The notes under the pieces: model-generated | Databases searched by the model: none | Seen by the model: only the letters and a program-made list of their open reading frames with translations | Told to the model about the DNA's origin: nothing | Made by a program: the position numbers and the translations under genes | Origin: Venturia oleaginea | Lineage: Eukaryota > Ascomycota > Dothideomycetes > Venturiales > Venturiaceae | DNA length: 64,000 nt | Assembly (NCBI GenBank): GCA_013176395.1 | Contig: JABMLP010000005.1 | Span: 1,674,001-1,738,000 of the forward strand | Direction of reading: 5' to 3' | Shown: piece after piece, positions 32,108-44,099 of the stretch | Numbering within the stretch: position 1 is the first letter of the stretch | Layout: the number at the start of each line of letters is the position of its first letter

Positions 32108-34131
32108 ACGGATTGCCCTTGATGATAACTGGCGTGTTGTATTAATCGATAATCTGTCCCGATAGACTGTTTGCGATGATTGAAGTACCAGCAACTGTAG
32201 ACGTGGTGAGGTGAAAGTGTCGTCCTGGTCGGTAACTAGCGACAAGCCCATTCACTTGGGGCCGCTGAGCGCAAGAATCACCTACCATTGGCACGGAGAT
32301 TGGATACCATCAAGTACTACGGAGTGTGTTCCATCCCCAAGTAACCTCATGATCCAGATTCGACAGAGGTCGGACCTCGAGATGAAGAGAAACTTTTAAC
32401 ACTCGTCGAACAAAAACGAGCGAGCGCGTTCCTGCTCCCCAAATAATAGCAGAAGTGAGAGGTCAGAAGATGAGGCTTGAAACTGCTTGCTACGTCTATC
32501 GATTTTTGTACAAAGTGAAGTTTGTGCCAACGATCTTGAATGGGTGCATAAGATATTGCACATCAGTGCCATACAAGGAAAGGCCATTTCGGTCGGAGAG
32601 CGTGAATGTTCGTGTTTTGACACCAGATATTCTCTCGAGCTTTGCAAGTTGTTTGTCTGAGATCTTTGTTAGTCAAGTTTTGATTACTCATATGTATAGA
32701 ATCGTCAATCTACTAAACCTGTCTCGAATGAAGACTATATACCATAAATTCGCCTAGAGGGAACAGATGAAAATGACCAAAGCATCAGTCTGAAAGTCAC
32801 AAGCACACAATTGTGACCGGGAAACTTAACTTCACCGCCTCCAAATATCTTATTCCACCACTGCAAAATGCCACCTTCGTTGAGCCTCGTCTTTCCCGAC
32901 GACATAGACATAGAGGCGTAATGGCCGAGGTCACCAAGTTTGAATGAAACTTGGTTGGAAAGTCTGGACTTGATCAATATAGGACAATGAAAATTGGGGA
33001 GGCTGAGAAGGTCCTGGCTATGGAGGAGGGATTTTTGGCATTGCCATCTGCACTTGGGGCCCCGATGACTCAAATTTCTCATATCAATGCAGCCTCTTTC
33101 CCTTGTTGATGTCTCTTCCTTGCCGTTGCTTCATTGTCTGGAGAGACAACGAAATGAAGCACTAGCTGTATATAGCTACTGTCATAGACCCGCGGTCAGA
33201 ACTCTTTCTTGGATGAAGAAGTGTGGAATTTTACTGCGAGAACGAAAGCGGCCCTGAGCGAAAAGCCTGCAACCGACTATGCAGCTGATGTTGCAACTAC
33301 TGGTCCAAGTTTCGAAGTGCTCCTCGCTCAATTCGGTCCGTCCAAATCAAGATCAGACAAGGACCGACAGACTATTTTAGCTTCTTCTCTATCGGTTCTA
33401 CTAGATGGGGCCTCGAACCAGCCCACAGCATTAGTATACTGTCGTCTCGTCTACTTTGGCCCACTCACAAACCATTACTAGTCTCCCTCATATGTCCTTC
33501 TCGGGCAGTAGCGGAGTAAGCCGATCTAGTGTATTAAGTCAACGACCCTTATACTGATGGCCTCCCGCCGTAGCTGCAGAGTCCCGAGGGCGTGGTTTCT
33601 GGAACAGTGTGGGAGCTATTCTTAGGTTTCAACTGGTTTGTAGGTCGGTGACTCATTGCTCAAGAGCTTGTAGTATTGTTACGGAGTGAGAGAGGTCTTG
33701 ACGGATTATCCTAGGTGAGGAGTAGATCAAATCGGCACTTGTAGAATCATGCAGCTAGCTAAAAATGTAATAAGTGAAGTTTCCCGTCAGTTTCGAGTTT
33801 AACTATCTACCACATGGAGTGATTAACCGTTGCTCGAGGAACGAAAGGAGGTGACCATGCCTTATGGATCGAACGAAAGCTTCGCAGCTCGTATGTATGT
33901 AACAAAGAACAGCTTGATACTACAAGTTTGCCAAACAATATTTTGAAGAGAACAATCCGACACATTTGGATGACCAATGCTTCGTTGTCGACAGCTTTGC
34001 CCATACAATTTGTGCCCATTGTCCAAGAGCAAACAAGCTCAGAAATACGGTGCATGTTAAGATCTAGTCACTTATTAGTCCAGAGCACATAGACCATATT
34101 TTGCAGTCGCACTTACCACCTAGTAGAATAA
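32108..34131. other. Gene-poor stretch
   Basis: Several frames of 60-115 codons are open on both strands (for example 32735-33082 minus and 33209-33481 plus), but none has recognisable domains, a signal peptide or splice support. Confidence 0.45.
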
Positions 34132-34143
34132 CTAATCTCAAAA

Positions 34144-35741
34144 TTGGGTCCCCAAAAACCTACACCCATAACACGCGGCACTGTCCGCTGCCTGATCAAA
34201 AGATATGAAGCGATCACAGCAGGATCTCCATCGCCACCTGCACCACTTACCAATCCACATGAACACGAGGTCAGACCCAGGATGACCTTCGACGAATGTT
34301 TGAGTCTTTACTGCAGTTTGTTCCATTGGACTGACTTCCAAATTGCTGACATGGAGAGACTTTTGGGCTTTCCGGAAACATTACTGGGTGAAGAGATGGT
34401 GGATTCTGATCACAACCCAAGTCAGCACACTGCGATCGAAAGTGCTGCAGGCAAAAACATTGTTATCCCTGCTGGAAATGGAGCACAGCCAATACCAACA
34501 ACACTTCCCAATTTTCTTGCAGAAATCAATAGAAACGGTATGACTACGGCAGCAAGAGCAGCCGTTGAGCAGATATCCTGGGAAATTGAAGCAGGCCAAC
34601 ATGATGTCCTTCAGACTGCTGCAGTTCATAGCCCTGCTCGACGTGGAAGTGAAGTACAGCTAACACCCAAATCCCTTTCCAATTTTCTTGCGCAGATGAA
34701 CACCAATGGAATGACCGCGGCAGCAAGAGCGGCGTTGGAGCATAGATCTGCGGAAATCGAATCAGGTCAGCATGATCTCCTCTATACTCCTGGAGTTCAG
34801 AATGTTCCTGCACACAATATCGCTGACCAAAATCGTTCTGCTTACCACCAGGTCTCTCATGCAACTGATTATGACGAAGGGCTTGATTCTTCGACCGTCT
34901 CTAGCTCTCCACCACCCTCCATTTCATCGATCAGTCCCATTACATACCCGGCACAATGGAGTGCAGATGATATAACCGAGGAAACAAGAAATTCCATCGG
35001 AAACAAGATCGTGGAAATTCTGACCATCGTATCCGAACTTGGCGATGTGATCGTGGGTACGAGGCAAATGAATCTCCAAGACAGAAATCCTACTTGTTGC
35101 TCATGCGGCATGGAAGCTGAATATCCAGATATCGAAGATGGTATAACGGAAAGCACCGGGAGCACGGAGACATTGGCTGCATCCTCAAATGAGTTCGGAC
35201 GGGTACTGATCAAAGATGAGACCGAGGACGACATGAAAGACCTTCTTGGTCTGGTCGGGAATGATAGTCGTCCCGCTGAAATGGAGGAGGTACAAGTAGA
35301 AGGTAATGTCGAGATCCGTGAGCAGGAGCACATATATACGGGAGTTAGAGGAATCGTAGCTGAGTATCCTGAACAAGAGTCTAGTGAAGCGACAGGAGTG
35401 ACTCAGACCAAGAGAACGAGGTTACCATCGTAGATCGATCTGTTGGCACAGCGGCCGAGGAGGAGATTGTCGGAAATTGGGACCTAGCCCATGAGCCGCA
35501 GCAAGCGGAAGGGCAGGCTGGTCTGGGTGGCATTCGCAAGCAAAGGTTCGATAAGGCGCAGGCCCAGGAGAACCTTCATTCAGGTCTTGCTCTTTCATCC
35601 CTACGTATTGCAGAGCCTATTGTCTTGGAGCCTATCGCCGCCGTACACATGGTTGTTGGATCTGTTGTCGCGGAGCCTAGGGTTGGCAGACTTGTAATTG
35701 CAGAGCCTCAAAAGTTCGATCTTTGGGAAGCTCTTCGGTAA
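34144..35741 (+). CDS. Unrecognised repeat-containing protein, possibly damaged
   Basis: An open frame runs from 34132 to 35433 with no ATG at its head; the first in-frame ATG is at 34282. Protein-like sequence (PITRGTVRCLIKRYEAI) lies before it, so an upstream exon or a lost start codon (TTG at 34144) is likely. The frame then shifts. A 104-nt intron at 35303..35406 (GTAATG...GACTCAG) would join it to an open stretch ending at TAA 35739-35741; from 34282 this gives 451 residues. An internal duplication of 57 codons is clear (LPNFLAEINRNGMTTAARAA versus LSNFLAQMNTNGMTAAARAA). The C-terminus repeats a four-residue motif (IAEP, VLEP, VAEP, IAEP). The function is unknown, and a decayed gene cannot be excluded. 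Confidence 0.5.
34505..34790 (+). repeat. Internal 171-bp duplication
   Basis: Two in-frame copies with a 171-bp period, starting near 34506 and 34677, share CCAATTTTCTTGC and the codons for NGMT-AARAA and GQHD. They belong to the unrecognised gene at 34144-35741. Confidence 0.8.
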
Positions 35742-36806
35742 AAAATAATTGGTCCGCCGTGTGTACTTTTGCTGGTCTGATGTTGCCTTGGTAGTTTGAA
35801 TTTCACCAGAGAAATCACCCTAGACTCTGCAGTTAGGATGTCATTCTACTATGTTTAGTTTCTTTAACTTTGAATAGAGACAGTCGTGACGTACTCAACT
35901 GAAAAATCCGCTGTGCTTCCTGATCAATGTCCATTGCTGCCATCTCAATTCTAGGACCGAGAGAATGTCAAAATTGCTTCCGGCATTCATTCCCGGTACA
36001 ATGGGAAGATCAGGAACACCTCCGAAAAGGGATCCGCCACTGTCTGTAACGTACTGTGTATGCACAAGCTTACGTAGTAAAATTACACAGCGATTAGCTT
36101 TGTATGTGGTTGGTTCATCTATCCCCTATCATCCTTGTTGGTTATCTCTGAAGGAGAAAAGGAGGTTTGCGATCGGAATTTTATGATCGGAGTGGAACTC
36201 GTGAGCTTTGACCCCATTAATAATCTATCCTAGAGACAAAAGAAATTGTCAATAGTGAGACCTGAAAAAGTTCTCTCGTACCCAGGTCAGGAAAATTCAG
36301 ATATTTGGGGGACCAGGGTGGATTTCCAGAAACGCCACGATCGGCTCAGTATCGTACTAGTATTGTGCAGCCCTTGTACATTCTTCAAGGATAACCATTG
36401 CGGGGGCGTACCGAACGGCGTCACCCGTTCTAGGGTTATCGACAAAGCAGCGACCAATGCCGGCGATTGCACCTAGGTTAAATTAGCTGTGACCAAGCGA
36501 GCGGCGCGCACAGGATAGATCATACGACTCTTATCGAAATGATATTGACAACTTGACGGACCCGCCACTTTGACATGTGCCCTTGCTCATGGACCAACAG
36601 GAAATGTGCCGTACTAGAGGCACGAAACCCGCCGATGGGTAAAGAACGATAACATAAAGGCTGTTGCTGAAAGCTATGCTTCGAAGATGCGAGTCATGAA
36701 TCTGTATGCTATGTCGAATTCCAGACAGTTGAGGAGCACCAAGACGTGCTATCTTTAATCTTGAGATCTTGACTGACGCCGTGTAGAAAATGGTTGTGGA
36801 AACGTC
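35742..36806. other. Intergenic, no gene recognised
   Basis: Nothing supported. Short frames only. Confidence 0.5.
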
Positions 36807-38516
36807 TCAATGTTCTTCATTCCTCCATGCATGTATTCGCCCAGATATCGATTGTGATTTCGACGCAGAATCCAACTCTCGTTCTTCTAATTGCAATTTC
36901 GATCGTAGAGGATCCTTACTGTTGCTATATGTAATATCGAAGAACATAGATCCGTCGTCATCGTTGTCGGTGAGTATACTCTCCGTGTCGATCACAACCT
37001 CGTGGACTACTTCGATTTGGCCGAGCTCTACGTCGTCAGCGGTCGTCATTTTTGGATTCGGAGTCTTGCTGGCTGTTGAACTTGTGCCGTAAGTGGCCAA
37101 CTTGGCCTTTTCCTTGTAACCTTTCCAAAGATAGCTACGACGCCGTGAAGAGTCCTTCCAGCTGCTTGTGATGGAGCTGACGTTTAGATACTGTTTGAAA
37201 AAGACCTTGAGAGCTGGGGCTGAAGCACAAACAATTGCTAGATGAGCTTCAACAGCGGTCCAGGACCAAACCGGCTCTGCGGCCCAAGTCACGTCGTAGG
37301 TGTGAAAGAAGACATTCTACACAATCATATATTAGGAGTGTGAACATTAGGGCATGACAGAGATATACTGACGGTGATGTAGATGATACGCAAGATTCCG
37401 GTAATACATAGGCTAACGACACCTCAATTAGTCGTGAAAAGAGCATCGGAACAACGAATACGTACAAAAATCCGACCCCCAAAATCGCCCCAAGCACAAA
37501 TTTTTGTCTTCGTGGAAGCTGGAGCTTCCAGAAAAGAACGGCAGGCATGCCGCATACTATAAAATCCTGGACAACGCTCACTGCGGAGGCAGCTAACAGG
37601 TCTGCTGGTTCATTCAAGCAATGATAGTCTACGCCCCTACATCTTCACGTCAACATCGGATCGGCCCATGATGGAACATCGAACTCACTCTTCATGTGAC
37701 AAAGCCCAAGGTAAAGACACTTGGTTCCAATAAGCTTCAATCGGTCGACACGTAAGAAATAGCGTAGCCAGAAATGTTATCATGTATGCGACAACGAAGG
37801 CAATACAAGCACGAACTGCAGCCCGAAAGCCTTTCGAAACGCCAGCCGATATTCTTTTGTAGAACAACAGGATGGATATCTTGGTCAAGCTGGTAGACAC
37901 GACATATGTCGCCGAAATGACCATTGTAATCTGAGAGGCATCAATTAGAGATGTAAGGCGGGTCGGGCTAACCATAGCAAAACGCACCTTACGGCTATTT
38001 ACCGCCATAGTAGGGGACAAATCCCACGCATGTCGATTGTGGCCATACAGCCGTGAAGCTGTGACTGTCAGAAGATGTATAGGAACAGATGGATATGCTT
38101 ACCGAGAGCAACAGCGACAGCCATTCCGGTTGTAGGAATCTGTGGAGGGTTTATTTAGTCGCGAGGGTATCCTCCTTATGTAGGGTTGAACTTACCATAG
38201 CAAGAAAAATGAGTACATCGTCTAAACCAGCATTGTGCCGAATTTTGGTGCGTGCCCAAAGTCGGGCAAAAACGGTAGAAATAGTTATAAAAAATAAAAG
38301 AACGACCAAAGTAACGAGGTCCCAGCCGCGAGTCTCAGACGGATTTGAAGGGTTGCCAATTTTCCTCCATGCCACGAGGGTTGCTAATGGAGGATGTATC
38401 CCTAGCTTGTTAACGCATGTCGCCCAAAGAAGAAGTACGACTCGTACCTCCAGGCATTGTGCAACAAAGTGTTTTGAGAATATCGCGAGCAAACAGGTAG
38501 CATCGACAGTGGTCAT
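36807..38516 (-). CDS. Rhodopsin-like seven-helix integral membrane protein (SAT20/PTH11-type fungal family)
   Basis: Exons are complement(36807..37316, 37373..37412, 37466..37636, 37689..37930, 37988..38058, 38103..38139, 38196..38516), 463 residues; introns are 44-57 nt. Splicing rebuilds seven hydrophobic helices: LVTLVVLLFFITISTVFARL; VLIFLAMIPTTGMAVAVAL; ISATYVVSTSLTKISILLFY; IAFVVAYMITFLATLFL; SAVSVVQDFIVCGMPAVLFW; GVGFFLCITGILRIIYI; and AHLAIVCASAPALKVFF. The family core LCITGILR and the QDFIxCxxPxxLFWKLQLPRRQK stretch are conserved. A soluble tail of about 140 residues is acidic (TESILTDNDDDGS). Such proteins are abundant in Pezizomycotina and some act as surface receptors; the ligand is unknown. 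The start codon (38516) is the least certain part. Confidence 0.88.
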
Positions 38517-39672
38517 GAGTAAACTAAATAGGAGAATCTCGAACTCTTTGTTGACGGCTTTGATGGCGAGGGCTTGCTTCTGGGCCCTTGTCGATATCTA
38601 TAATGCTAGAAACGGGCTTTTCAGCCCTCCGTCTCCGTTGCGATTGGTGATTCGAAATGGAAAAACGAAGCGCCCAAAAGGCGAGAGGCGTTCTGCTGTG
38701 TTACTCTTGATTCGGTGGATGGTCTAGCACATAAAGACACAGGTTCCTTGCAAAGTCATCGGATCGTCAATGCTACCCTTGTGATGTCCTGGTACAGGGC
38801 TTGAGGAAGCGGACGGGATGACAGGCCCAATGGTAATCCCCTCCCTAGCGATGGACAGCGGACCAATGTTATGTGCGGTACTGTGTAGACAAATGGCCAG
38901 TGGTAGCGAAACGCTGTAGAGAGAGCAGTCCGACACGGATATTCTCCGGCGATCTGGACATGAAGAAGCGTCGCTTTACGCGTACAAGCAAGAAGGTACT
39001 AATGCTATCGGAAAGACGTCCGTCCTACATCTGCTACCCACTTAGCCGTGGTACCACTTAGCCGTGGTTGGAGTGTGCCTTTTTCTTGGTAAGACATAGT
39101 GATATGAAATGCAGGAACCGTGGCCTCGTTATTGGATCTGGCATCGACTTGTAAATGCTGGGTAGGCCTGCTATCCAATCGCTGGGAAAAGTATTGATGC
39201 CCCTGTCTCGGAAGGTCGGATGGTTGCCTCAGGACTGTCAACTGCAGGTGGAAACCCCCACCCCCCGCCCTGGAGATCCCCCTCCTCCTCCCTCTCCTCC
39301 TCCTCCTCCTCCATTCAACACGATTCCGCGTCTACAACACCGAGCCATCATGTTACCACCCCTACCTGCTGGCATTGGTTGCTAAAAATACCAATTCAGC
39401 ACACCGGAATTTACCAAGAGGCTCTGCACGATGAGGCCGGGCAGAAGAATCGCAATCAATTGACTCGTCGCCGCACTCGCTAGACATGTGGAAAGCTCCC
39501 AGAAGTCCATCAGCCAGCGAACCGGAGACCGCCATAGAAACGCTTGTCCAAGCAATCCATAGATCAAGTATTCGTTACAAGCACCAAATGGGGTATCCAA
39601 GAACCTGCATTACCCACAACACCTGTGCCAATGCCACTGTAACCAATACTATACAACCCCGCACTCCTCGAC
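38517..39672. other. Intergenic with pyrimidine tract
   Basis: Holds the rhodopsin-like gene promoter, the SEC6 3' flank and the C/T-rich tract at 39252-39314. A 72-codon frame on the minus strand at 39382-39600 looks hydrophobic but has no support. Confidence 0.45.
39252..39314 (+). repeat. Pyrimidine tract with CTC microsatellite
   Basis: C-rich runs are followed by repeated CTC/TCC trinucleotides, densest at 39281-39313. A simple-sequence tract. Confidence 0.85.
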
Positions 39673-41985
39673 CTATTTCACTTTCCCCATGATAGTTTCT
39701 TCGCCTCTCTTGACCTCAACAGTCGCCGCCTTAGCCTTGACAGCATTCAAAAGACCCCTATCAAAATCATCCCTAGCCCTCAAACAAGCCTCCACCCAAC
39801 CCATCCCCGCGTCCCAATATTCTTGTTTGAACTCTTCATACACCTCTGGTATAGCGTCCTTTGGAGCTTCCAAAAAGTTGCCAAGCCATATGACCGCTCT
39901 CCACTGAGTCTTGATCGATTCAGCACAGTTGAATCGATCGAGGCTGAAATAGCTAAAGACAGCAATGGCATCATCTTTGATTTTGTCGACAAAGGGGTCG
40001 TTGCGGCGGAATTTGGCCCCCTTGTTACGGACGCAGCCAAGGTATGCGATGAGAAGTTGGTCTGAAAAGATTTCGGCCAGGATGTCTATGAGTGAATCAG
40101 AGAGGGTTGATGCGTAGTCGCTGCGGCATTCTTCAAAGGTAGCAACGAATGAAAGCATTGCCCTATTATTGTACCAGGCTGGGGTGAAGGTCTCCGTGAG
40201 TAGCTGTTTGCAATCAACCATGATCAGACGAGAGAAAGCGGTGAGGCAATGTGTTGCGAGATCGATGTAGGCATTTCTGAGAGTGAAGATGTTCGCTTCG
40301 ACTGTGGGTACAAAAGCTGGTGAGACAGCGCCCTTGACATCGTTCTCAAAGCGGGAGAGGTAGGATAGTGACCCTATTTCTTGAGTGTCATCTCCATCCT
40401 CTATGCACATCATTTGGTCGTTCGCAATGGAGATCAGCCAATCCATTAGCGTTGTGTACATATCATTCATCGCCGTCAAATCGTTGACAATTTCCATCTT
40501 TTCGTTGATGAGGTGTTCCCACATTCTTTGTCGATTTTGCAGTGCGCGGAACATGGCTTCGGCGACGCCCTCGATGATCTCAGGTCTGCCGCATGTCTTT
40601 ACCCCATCGAGGTTTTCGCGTAGCATGATCCATATGTCCGCCGCTGTCTTTGTTCGCCAGAGCCCCTTTTCATCGTTTTCGATCGCCTCGGTAGTGAGGG
40701 CCTTGAAATCGTTGCTGTCTCTCGTTGCTATGTTGTCTACGTATTCGTTAATTCTCTTAACGAAGTCTTGCCGAGTTTCTCGGACGAGGTCTCCGGCGCG
40801 ATTGTCGATGAGATGTGGCGTAAGCCACGACTGGGGATTTCCTGAAATAGGTGTTGGCTTGTCAAAGAGCTTCTTCATTTTGGCGTAGTATTTCGGTTCC
40901 CAGTTGACAATGGCCAAGTGCTGAAAATTTGATGTTTGTGGGTCATCGATGAGGTCGATAAGCCAGTCGTGTAGTTTCCTGTGGTAAATCCTCACGTAGG
41001 TCTCAAAGATTTTCCACTTCTTGGGCATGAGATCTACCAAACCTACTTTGGCCGCGAACAAATGATCGAAGTACCATCTCAGGACTTTGTCAAGCTTTTC
41101 TGGCTCCTGATAAAACTCTTCGGTCGCTCCGTCGAAGCCAGCCTCTGCATAAAACTCGATGGCTTTGTCAAATTTCTCTTTGTATCCACGGATTTCTTTT
41201 TGGCCATAGGTAATGGACTGAAACCTTGCGGCCAGCTCTTTGTATTCAGACTGGGCCTCCTGTAAAGCCTTTGCTTTGGCGTCTGCCTTCTCTTCGTTGT
41301 GGATCACCAGCGCTAGCCGAGTGATAAGGCCATTGTTACCCTGGTTGACGAGTGGAATGAGATTCATACATGCAGTACCAACATGCTCGTCAAACCATTC
41401 CACAACCTCGTCGAGTTGGGAAAAGTAATGTTGTAACGCGTGTCCACTCGGCAAATCGAGGTTGTTGATCAACTCTTCGACAGCCTCGCCCGATCTCTTT
41501 GCCTGACCCAAGGCCGAATCACGGATGTCTCTCAGCTTGGTGAGCTCGACATGTATGGCAAGTAGATTGGGCTGGTTCTCGGGATCGGCATCGTCCTCCC
41601 TCAGCATGTCCTGTATCTCGAACAGCTTGATGTCGAAGGTCTCAATCTCCTCCTTCATCGTCTTCACCAAAGTAAAGTTCCGATGTGTCTGGGCCACCAA
41701 GTTGATTTGTGGGAAGTCCTTGATCAATGTTTGCGCCTCGAAGCACAACTTGTCGATCTTTTGCATTTCAGCCTTTATAAGATCGACAGTCTGTTGGCCC
41801 GTGGATATTGAAGACATGCCGGACTGTGTGACTGAGAGTTGTTCCTGAAGTCCTATCCGCAATTGGGAGTCTACGGCGGCCTTCTTTCGCGTGAAGTCGG
41901 ACTTGAGGCCTACAATCTTGTCCAGATCCTCAGGATGCCGCAGGAGCTCGGCGAGCTTGAAAGTGACCAAGTCGACATCGTTCAT
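39673..41985 (-). CDS. SEC6: Exocyst complex component Sec6
   Basis: Subunit of the exocyst, which tethers secretory vesicles at sites of polarised growth such as hyphal tips. Intronless, 770 residues from the ATG at 41985 (MNDVDLVTFKLAELLRHPED); the frame is open upstream to 42135 but that part reads like leader. The N-terminal ~130 residues are a heptad-rich coiled coil (KKAAVDSQLRIGLQEQLSVT), followed by the helical-bundle Sec6 body (KWKIFETYVRIYHRKLHDWL; WLTPHLIDNRAGDLVRETRQ). The C-terminal part (FTPAWYNNRAMLSFVATFEE; FFSLDRFNCAESIKTQWRAV) is the most conserved in the family. The length is usual for fungi. Nothing appears damaged. Confidence 0.94.
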   Translation of the reverse strand: MNDVDLVTFKLAELLRHPEDLDKIVGLKSDFTRKKAAVDSQLRIGLQEQLSVTQSGMSSISTGQQTVDLIKAEMQKIDKLCFEAQTLIKDFPQINLVAQTHRNFTLVKTMKEEIETFDIKLFEIQDMLREDDADPENQPNLLAIHVELTKLRDIRDSALGQAKRSGEAVEELINNLDLPSGHALQHYFSQLDEVVEWFDEHVGTACMNLIPLVNQGNNGLITRLALVIHNEEKADAKAKALQEAQSEYKELAARFQSITYGQKEIRGYKEKFDKAIEFYAEAGFDGATEEFYQEPEKLDKVLRWYFDHLFAAKVGLVDLMPKKWKIFETYVRIYHRKLHDWLIDLIDDPQTSNFQHLAIVNWEPKYYAKMKKLFDKPTPISGNPQSWLTPHLIDNRAGDLVRETRQDFVKRINEYVDNIATRDSNDFKALTTEAIENDEKGLWRTKTAADIWIMLRENLDGVKTCGRPEIIEGVAEAMFRALQNRQRMWEHLINEKMEIVNDLTAMNDMYTTLMDWLISIANDQMMCIEDGDDTQEIGSLSYLSRFENDVKGAVSPAFVPTVEANIFTLRNAYIDLATHCLTAFSRLIMVDCKQLLTETFTPAWYNNRAMLSFVATFEECRSDYASTLSDSLIDILAEIFSDQLLIAYLGCVRNKGAKFRRNDPFVDKIKDDAIAVFSYFSLDRFNCAESIKTQWRAVIWLGNFLEAPKDAIPEVYEEFKQEYWDAGMGWVEACLRARDDFDRGLLNAVKAKAATVEVKRGEETIMGKVK

Positions 41986-42304
41986 GGTGTTCGAGGAGAA
42001 GTAACGGGTGGTTGTGTTTCGTTCCTGGCGAGGATTATGCGACGTAGGGGTTGGATATAGGGAGCTTCGGTCTGGGTGTGGGTAGCATCGGAGCGTAGCG
42101 AGAGTATACCATGGAGTCTGGCCTGGTCGGCTCAATTGCTAGTTATCTGGGAGAGTCTGCTGGGAATTCTGGTTGCCGTTATGCATGTATTTACCTAACG
42201 AGTACAGCACCAACTCTCGCCGAGCTTACACGCCATCGCCGCTCCCGAGATTCTACTTCTATGAGACCAGCACCGGCGACCTCGACCATCACGACCACAG
42301 CACC
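41986..42304. promoter_or_regulatory. Shared promoter region of SEC6 and MRPL16
   Basis: A 319-bp divergent spacer between two housekeeping genes. No specific element was identified. Confidence 0.5.
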
Positions 42305-43125
42305 ATGCCTCCGCCACGGATATCCAATGGCCTAATAGCCCAATTAAGCTCACTGTCGCTGCGAAATGGTACTGGAGTTCACAATTCGATTCCCGCGCAA
42401 CTCTAACCCGAAATATAGCACCAAAAGCCATCCACAGTCCCTCTGCTCTGCACCGCACATTCGCAACCACGCCGATACGATGCAATTGGCTCATTCCCAA
42501 AGCCGGCAAGAAATACAAAGACCGCAAAGGTCGGCCTCAAGTGCGGACAGGTGGATCGACAAAGGGCACAACTGTCATTTGGGGAGACTATGGCCTGCGA
42601 ATGACCGACAAAGGTCGCCGCCTATCCGCAGCATCATTGAAAATTGGCGAGGAAACAATCAGAAAGCGACTTCGAGGGATGAAATTCAGGCTGTACATGA
42701 GGGTCGTGACAAATATTGGAGTGTACACATCCGGAAACGATCAGAGAATGGGAAAGGGAAAAGGTGGGTTTGATTATTGGGCGACCAGAGTGGCAGTATC
42801 GAGGGTTGTCTTTGAATTGAGTGGAGACTTGCACGAACAGGTCGTGAGGGATGCGTTTAGGTTGGCTGGGAACAAATTACCTGGCAAGTGCTGCTCTACA
42901 AAAGCGATAACTGGGCACACTGCTAACAAGCAGCAAATAGGCATGTACGAATTCGTGAAGAAGGAAGATCCACCAGTTATGGGCATCACAAAACTAGGCA
43001 ATGGTGTTACCGAGGAGTTCTTGAAGAGGCCCCGAAAAGTACTGGCGCCTCCATCTGTAGAAGGCGACGCCGTGACGATTCCGGAATCGTTTCCAACCAC
43101 GAACGCCCCGACTACTCCGGTTTGA
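42305..43125 (+). CDS. MRPL16: Mitochondrial large-subunit ribosomal protein uL16m
   Basis: Core protein of the mitoribosomal large subunit near the peptidyl-transferase centre. Exons are 42305..42368, 42419..42883 and 42941..43125, 237 residues. The N-terminus is basic and suits a mitochondrial targeting signal (ALHRTFATTPIRCNW). The L16 body follows: GTTVIWGDYGLRMTDKGRRL, IRKRLRGMKFRLYMRVVTN, the signature RMGKGKGGFDYWATRVA, and AFRLAGNKLPGMYEFVKKED, formed across intron 2. Intron 2 (42884..42940, 57 nt) begins GCAAGT, a GC-AG intron. It has no in-frame stop, so a retained form would add 19 residues inside the conserved region. The C-terminal extension is Pro/Thr-rich. Confidence 0.94.
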
Positions 43126-43888
43126 GTGGCATTTTGCGTCGTTTGTAATAACAGTAGAAGTATCAACATGTCATTTCCAAGCAAAACGGAAGATTGTCTT
43201 GCATTCTCGCTAACCAGAAGAAAACTACATCTATGGCAGTACGCATGCCACGCGAAAAACACCTCCATAGTCAACTCACGGCTTTTCCTAGGTTTCCGAC
43301 ATCCGAAAGTTCACAGAGCTCCCGTCACCTCAACTCTTCTCACAGGTTTCCGAGCTCGTGAGACTGCTCATAAAACTCAGGAGCCGCCTGCTCCGCCTCT
43401 CCCTTACGCAGTCCACGTACAGGTCTTATCTTACTTCAATCCGCCGGCTTCTGCCACGATCAGCTCTAGAATTTCTTGACGACTCTAAGCTTTCCACGCG
43501 AGGTCTTCTATATTTATCATGGGCTTGCCATCAATTACCATGACCATTTCATCAATTCACGTCCGCCAAGAACTTACCTCGATGTAACACTTGTAAATTG
43601 AGATCGATATCGATAATGACTTGGAAGTTCTGTATTACATTGCGTTGATTTTTGGCGGATACGAGTGGAAAAGACCACTGTATCAGCGAAGTCTCGATGA
43701 AGCACGAAGACGCGACCCAAAAGTGTTGAAGAGGGGATCCAGATGACAGTGAACGTAATACCCTGTCTTTCTTGGGTATCCTGCCCCCAATCCATGAACT
43801 CATAATGAGGACACAATTATGAATCATGGAGAATTTGCACGACAATTGCACAGTGACCGCCACTGCCTCTAAGCTAGGACGACTTCTC

Positions 43889-44099
43889 CTATCTAGCACT
43901 TCTGATGTTACACTCGCGCGTCTAATCGCTTTTACGATATCAAAGCATAAAGTCTCGTTCACGTCTCTATGGTAAAGACTGTACCTTTCTGTTTTTCTAT
44001 CTAGCACTTCTGATGTTACACTCGCGTGTCTAATCCCTTTCACGAGATCAGAGCATAAGGTTTCGTTCACGTCCCTCTGGTAAAGCATGTACCTTTCTG
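43889..44099. repeat. Tandem duplication, two 103-bp copies
   Basis: Copies at 43889-43991 and 43997-44099 differ at about a dozen positions, mostly C/T and A/G changes. Read on the minus strand, both copies stay open and encode related peptides (RDVNETLC-D-VK-IR-ASVTSEVLDR). Confidence 0.88.

Noticed and set aside
31877..32251. 124-codon minus-strand frame opposite peptide C
   Set aside because: No signal peptide or composition bias; the + strand reading has both.
33209..33481. 90-codon + strand frame
   Set aside because: No ATG-proximal features, no signal peptide, no splice partners and no recognisable motif.
39382..39600. 72-codon hydrophobic minus-strand frame
   Set aside because: No family resemblance and no supporting splice or start context.
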